This document shows, piece after piece, positions 59,946 through 64,000 of a stretch of 64,000 bases of DNA. Source of the stretch: Amylostereum areolatum (taxonomy: Eukaryota > Basidiomycota > Agaricomycetes > Russulales > Stereaceae); NCBI GenBank assembly GCA_012932865.1, contig SAXG01000006.1, forward strand, positions 1,178,001 to 1,242,000, written 5' to 3'. The translations under genes and the position numbers were made by a program. Position 1 is the first letter of the stretch, and each line of letters begins with the position of its first letter. A model generated the notes under the pieces. It saw only the letters and a list, made by a program, of their open reading frames with translations, searched no databases and was not told the origin of the DNA.

Positions 59946-62900
59946 GTCGCGTCGTCTGGTGGAGGCAAAGGACTTTTGGTATCATCGTCAAATCGTTTCG
60001 CTGTATTATCATCTATGCATACCTGTGAGCAATCATATCCCTCGTGTTTGTATCTGTCTACTGTCACCAAGAACAGGCAAACACCATCGATCACGCTCAA
60101 AGTCAAGCTGATCGGACGAGTTACCAAAAGAGAAATCGACGCAGACGCGCTGCTTGATAGCGGCGCAGAAGGAATTATCCTGAACCGAAGCTTCGTTGAA
60201 CGCAAGAAGCTCACCACAAGAAAACTAGAAAACCCGTTCCCCATGCATAATGTGGACGGCACCGAGAACATCATGGGCTGGGTACGCGACACAACGACCC
60301 AGCGGATCCGGATATACTCGCAAGATTCAAAGGCGTACCATGAGGAAGAAGCTGAGTTCTTCATCACCGACATCGGCGATCATGACATGATCCTTGGAAC
60401 AGACTGGCTCGACGAGCACAATCCCACTATAGACTGGCAACGAGACCGTGTTGACATGCTCCGCTGCCCTCCCTCATGCACTCTGTCTAAACCTCCTGTG
60501 ACGAACCTCGCAACCAAGCCACGGAAACCATCATCGGTCCAATCACAGCGTAAGGTTGAAGCAGGTAAAACCCCGAGGACACCTCTCGTTCTGGACGATC
60601 CCTTCCCAGAGCCGACATATGTGTCCTGGACCCCGGTCCCCACTTATGTTATTCCTGCACGCAGAGTCAAAGGTGTTCGCGTCCGCACGGTCCATCGCCC
60701 CCCTCTACCCGCACGACTCTTCACTGAAGACGACGACGAGCGGCCCATGGTATTCCGAGACTGGGAGATCAATGGACTACGCCGCGCCGGAATCCTCCCT
60801 GAAACCGATGGTCCTAATCCAGATGCAATACCCATCCGCGCGGGCTTTACAAAAGCGCAGGAGCTTGCAGAGCATTCAAAAGAGAACGCACGCCCGCAAA
60901 CCTTTGAAGACTTAGTCCCCCCGCCGTACCGCGACTTTGCGCCTGTATTCGACAAGAAAACCTCCGAGCGACTTCCTGACCGATGGCCATGGGACCATGC
61001 TATCGACATGAAAGACGGCTTTGAACCCAAACCGTGCAAGATCTACCCCCTCTCACCTTCCGAGCAGATCGAACTCGACACCTTCCTCAACGACCACCTG
61101 AAGAAGGGCTATATCCGCCCTTCGAAGTCACCTCAGGCGAGTCCGTTCTTCTTTGTGAAGAAAAAGGATGGAAAGCTGCGTCCCGTACAGGACTATCGAG
61201 AATTAAACAAGGGCACTGTCAAGAATGAATACCCCTTGCCACTGATCTCTGAAATTGTCGACCGCCTCAAAGGTGCAAAGATCTTCTCCAAGATGGATGT
61301 TCGCTGGGGCTACAACAATGTCCGCATCAAGGAAGGCGACGAGTGGAAGGCTGCGTTCAAGACGAATCGCGGTCTCTTCGAACCTACGGTGATGTTTTTC
61401 GGGCTTATGAACTCCCCTGCGACATTTCAGGCAATGATGAATGAACTGTTCAAGGATCTCATCGACTCGGGCAAGGTCATCATCTACATGGACGACATCT
61501 TGGTGTTCACTCGCACCATGGACGAACACCGTGCCATAGTGCGGCAGGTTCTGCAGCGTTTGCAAGACAACGACCTCTTCCTCAAACCGGAGAAATGCGT
61601 CTTTGAACAAGACTCTGTCGAATACCTCGGACTCATCATCTCGCACGACAAGATCGCTATGGACCCCGTCAAGGTAGCAGGTATTCAGGACTGGCCGACA
61701 CCACGAACGGTCAAAGATGTGCAATCCTTCCTCGGCTTTGGCAACTTCTACCGACGTTTCATCAAGGACTTCTCCAAGGTTGCACGGCCCCTATTTGATC
61801 TGACAAAGAAGGACTGCACATGGGACTGGTCGACGGACTGCCAAACTGCGTTTGACGCACTGAAAGCTGCGTTTACTTCCTCCCCTGTCTTGGTCATGCC
61901 TGACCCAAAGAAGCCTTACCTCGTTGAAGTCGATGCCTCGGACTTTGCTACTGGAGGTATACTCTCGCAGAAAGGCGACGACGGTCACTGGCATCCAGTG
62001 GCGTATCTGTCCAAGGCCCTATCGGAACCGGAACGGAACTACGACATCTACGACAAGGAGCTGCTTGCGATCATCCGTGCGCTTGAAGCCTGGCGCCACT
62101 ACCTTGAAGGCACCCCCGACACCGTCGAAATCTGGACAGATCACAAGAACCTGGAGCACTTCAAGACAGCACAGAAGCTGAGCCGCCGACAGGCACGTTG
62201 GGCTTTATTCCTCACTCGATTTGACTTCTCGCTCGTTCATAAACCAGGAATTTCCCACCGCCCGGACCCAATGTCTCGACGACCCGATCACAAGGATGGT
62301 GTTGAAAACGACAACAAGGAGCGCGTCTTGCTTGACCCCAAGTACTTCCAAGTACGCGCAACAAGGCCAGGAGCAGTAACCTCCCTCGGTGATGTCGAAC
62401 TCCGACGACGTATCCGCAACTGCAAAACCAAGGACATCGAGGTCGTTCAAGCCCTGGACGCCATCTTACGAAACGGACCACGTACACTCGTCAAGAACCT
62501 TCAAGAGTGGAACTACGAAGAAGGCCTGGTCCTGTTTAGAGGAAAGGTATATGTCCCTGCAGATGACGAGTTGCGACGCGACATTGTCAAAATGTACCAT
62601 GAATCGCCCCTGGCTGGACACCCCGGTCGCTTCAAGACTTATGAGCTTGTGAGTCGTGAATATTGGTGGCCTGGCATGTCTGTCTTTGTCCGCGACTTTG
62701 TAGCAGGATGCGCAACCTGCCAGTCGATGAAGACACAGAGCAGCCGACCCCACGTCGACATGATACCAAACGAAGTACCCGATCAACCATTTGGCGTCAT
62801 CTCCACCGACTTCATTGTCGAACTCCCTGACTGCGAAGGCTATAACACCGTCAATGTCGTGGTTGATCGCCTCACCAAGATGGTGGTTACCACCCCATGT

Positions 62901-64000
62901 ACAACGAAGATCACCAGTGATGGCACGGCCGACATTCTCTTCGACAAGGTATACCGACACTACGGCTTAGCAGACAAGATAATCTCGGATCGTGGACCCC
63001 AATTTGCTGGACAGGTGATGCGTACACTCAACGAGAAGCTCGGGATCAAGTCCGCCCTCAGCACAGCGTATCACCCACAGACAGACGGCCAAACCGAACG
63101 CGAGAACCAGAACCTCGAGCAGTTCCTGCGAGTATTCTGCAACTACCGTCAAGACGACTGGGTGAAGTGGTTGCCCTTCTTCGAGTTTTCTCACAACTCT
63201 CGCACCCATGCAGCTACTGGAAAGGCTCCCTTTGAAGTCCTCTACGGCTTCCTCCCGAAAATGTACCCATCTGTAAACCCGTCCTCAAAGGTCCCCGCAG
63301 TTGAAGAACGCCTCCGTCAACTTGAAGAAGTCCGACAGGAGATCAAGGCCAGCCTTGCCCTCGCATCAGACTTGATAAAGCACTACAATGGCGACACGGT
63401 CAGCAAATCAACGCAGTTTGCCGTCGGAGACAAAGTATGGCTAGAAGGCAAAAATCTGAAGACGACGAGACCGAAAGCTAAGCTTGCTGCCAAACGATTT
63501 GGACCCTTCGAGATCATTGACGTCATCAGCCCAGTCAACTACCGCTTGAAGCTGCCGAAGACGTGGCGAATCCATCCAGTCTTCCATGCCTTGCTGCTCA
63601 CCGCGTACAAGGAGACAGCCGCTCACAGGCCAAATTATGAACAGCCGCCACCAGACCTCATTGACGATGAAGAAGAATACGACGTTGAAGACATTGTCGA
63701 CTCTAAACCAACTCGTAACAAGAAAGGCATTCAGTACCTCATCAAGTGGGCCGGCTATCCCGACTCCGAAAACACCTGGCTCCCGCGTTCGTCGCTCTCA
63801 AAGGTTACCGACATGATTGACGCTTTCCACAAGCGCCATCCAAATGCGCCCCGCCCTGTGCGTTCCCTCGGCATCTCCTTTGACGATTTCCCCGCATCCA
63901 CCCTTGCAGATGACATTGCGCTCCAGGCGAAAGCGCGTCTTAAAGGGGGGGGTAATGTCACGGATTGCTCCATTTCTTTCTTTGTTTGCAGACCTTGTAC
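59931..64000 (+). CDS. gypsy-1 Pol, intact, open to the window end
   Basis: One frame of over 1,350 codons with no stop. The aspartic protease has DADALLDSGAEGIILNRSF (60140) and GDHDMILGTDWLDEHNP (60380). RT follows with GKLRPVQDYRELNKGTVKNE and catalytic IYMDDILVF (61482), then RNase H (VEVDASDFATGGILSQKGDD, IWTDHKNLEHFKT). Integrase has an HHCC zinc finger around YHESPLAGHPGRFKTYELVS and CATCQSMK, and a core with STDFIVELPD, IISDRGPQFAGQV and STAYHPQTDGQTERENQ. A GPF/Y-like part and a chromodomain (GIQYLIKWAGYPDSENTWLP, 63730) complete it. No ATG is needed if it is made by -1 frameshifting. In copy M the frame ends TAA after a G6 tract. Here the tract is G8, so the frame runs on into the LTR past the window edge. 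Confidence 0.88.
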   Translation, partial: MKRPPVASSGGGKGLLVSSSNRFAVLSSMHTCEQSYPSCLYLSTVTKNRQTPSITLKVKLIGRVTKREIDADALLDSGAEGIILNRSFVERKKLTTRKLENPFPMHNVDGTENIMGWVRDTTTQRIRIYSQDSKAYHEEEAEFFITDIGDHDMILGTDWLDEHNPTIDWQRDRVDMLRCPPSCTLSKPPVTNLATKPRKPSSVQSQRKVEAGKTPRTPLVLDDPFPEPTYVSWTPVPTYVIPARRVKGVRVRTVHRPPLPARLFTEDDDERPMVFRDWEINGLRRAGILPETDGPNPDAIPIRAGFTKAQELAEHSKENARPQTFEDLVPPPYRDFAPVFDKKTSERLPDRWPWDHAIDMKDGFEPKPCKIYPLSPSEQIELDTFLNDHLKKGYIRPSKSPQASPFFFVKKKDGKLRPVQDYRELNKGTVKNEYPLPLISEIVDRLKGAKIFSKMDVRWGYNNVRIKEGDEWKAAFKTNRGLFEPTVMFFGLMNSPATFQAMMNELFKDLIDSGKVIIYMDDILVFTRTMDEHRAIVRQVLQRLQDNDLFLKPEKCVFEQDSVEYLGLIISHDKIAMDPVKVAGIQDWPTPRTVKDVQSFLGFGNFYRRFIKDFSKVARPLFDLTKKDCTWDWSTDCQTAFDALKAAFTSSPVLVMPDPKKPYLVEVDASDFATGGILSQKGDDGHWHPVAYLSKALSEPERNYDIYDKELLAIIRALEAWRHYLEGTPDTVEIWTDHKNLEHFKTAQKLSRRQARWALFLTRFDFSLVHKPGISHRPDPMSRRPDHKDGVENDNKERVLLDPKYFQVRATRPGAVTSLGDVELRRRIRNCKTKDIEVVQALDAILRNGPRTLVKNLQEWNYEEGLVLFRGKVYVPADDELRRDIVKMYHESPLAGHPGRFKTYELVSREYWWPGMSVFVRDFVAGCATCQSMKTQSSRPHVDMIPNEVPDQPFGVISTDFIVELPDCEGYNTVNVVVDRLTKMVVTTPCTTKITSDGTADILFDKVYRHYGLADKIISDRGPQFAGQVMRTLNEKLGIKSALSTAYHPQTDGQTERENQNLEQFLRVFCNYRQDDWVKWLPFFEFSHNSRTHAATGKAPFEVLYGFLPKMYPSVNPSSKVPAVEERLRQLEEVRQEIKASLALASDLIKHYNGDTVSKSTQFAVGDKVWLEGKNLKTTRPKAKLAAKRFGPFEIIDVISPVNYRLKLPKTWRIHPVFHALLLTAYKETAAHRPNYEQPPPDLIDDEEEYDVEDIVDSKPTRNKKGIQYLIKWAGYPDSENTWLPRSSLSKVTDMIDAFHKRHPNAPRPVRSLGISFDDFPASTLADDIALQAKARLKGGGNVTDCSISFFVCRPC
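63945..63952 (+). promoter_or_regulatory. gypsy-1 polypurine tract
   Basis: AAAGGGGGGGG just before TAA and the 3' LTR start TGTCACGG. Eight G here, six in copy M. Confidence 0.75.
63956..64000 (+). repeat. gypsy-1 3' LTR (first 45 bp)
   Basis: TGTCACGGATTGCTCCATTT matches the 5' LTR start at 57282 with a few differences. The rest lies outside the window. Confidence 0.85.

Larger units (their letters stand above)
57282..64000 (+). mobile_element. gypsy-1 copy Q, near-complete to window end
   Basis: Plus-strand chromodomain Ty3/gypsy element: 5' LTR 57282-57701, primer site TGGACAGTC at 57704, Gag with N-terminal extension to 59934, pol from about 59931, G8 polypurine tract 63945-63952 and the first 45 bp of the 3' LTR (63956-64000). 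It is inserted in the hAT gene directly after 57277-57281 (CTATG), so the predicted target duplication lies outside the window. Pol looks intact. Lesions are visible only at the start and middle of the gag region. Confidence 0.93.

Overview
The window looks like nuclear DNA of an agaricomycete (mushroom-forming) basidiomycete. It carries gene families known mainly from these fungi (a Plavaka transposase, a DUF6589-type protein, a fungal Tc1/mariner-like DDE transposase, a chromodomain Ty3/gypsy element) and short GT..AG introns. I see no ordinary housekeeping gene. The window is an accessory, transposon-packed region in which most genes belong to mobile elements or are broken. All calls were made by reading the sequence without database searches.

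Layout. 0.5-4.3 kb: nested remains of a Ty1/copia element (copia-1) and a miniature LTR element (TRIM). 4.3-6.5 kb: DUF6589-type pseudogene. 6.5-9.3 kb: a candidate MITE, copies of a CAGGTACCTG-rich repeat family, and a tandem plus inverted repeat array. 9.3-10.4 kb: unidentified gene remnant. 10.4-16.3 kb: a full-length copia-1 on the minus strand with seemingly identical 451-bp LTRs and one intact Gag-Pol frame. 16.3-17.7 kb: 3' end of another copia-1, interrupted by a complete TRIM. 17.7-21.5 kb: low-complexity DNA, a TRIM solo LTR and more dispersed repeats. 21.6-26.9 kb: a conserved fungal gene remnant, a gypsy-1 gag/protease remnant and the 3' end of a second copia family. 26.9-31.0 kb: minisatellites and long palindromes. 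31.2-34.0 kb: Tc1/mariner-like transposase pseudogene. 34.0-40.3 kb: gypsy-1 copies in both orientations with a nested foreign solo LTR. 41.1-47.3 kb: a divergent pair, an unknown multi-exon gene and a Plavaka transposase. 47.4-54.8 kb: a multi-exon gene split by gypsy-2, whose target duplication is visible. 56.2-57.3 kb: a hAT transposase cut by a gypsy-1 element that fills the rest of the window and whose pol frame is open to the end.

The most unusual object is the TRIM. It has two 209-bp LTRs, an 85-bp interior holding only a primer-binding site and a polypurine tract, 5-bp target duplications, and inside every LTR a 73-nt tRNA-like sequence with good Pol III A and B boxes. This parallels Cassandra TRIMs of plants, which carry 5S rRNA in their LTRs. 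Its termini and polypurine tract resemble those of copia-1, a plausible source of its reverse transcriptase and integrase. Copia-1 itself appears to be primed by an initiator-tRNA half molecule, as in Drosophila copia.
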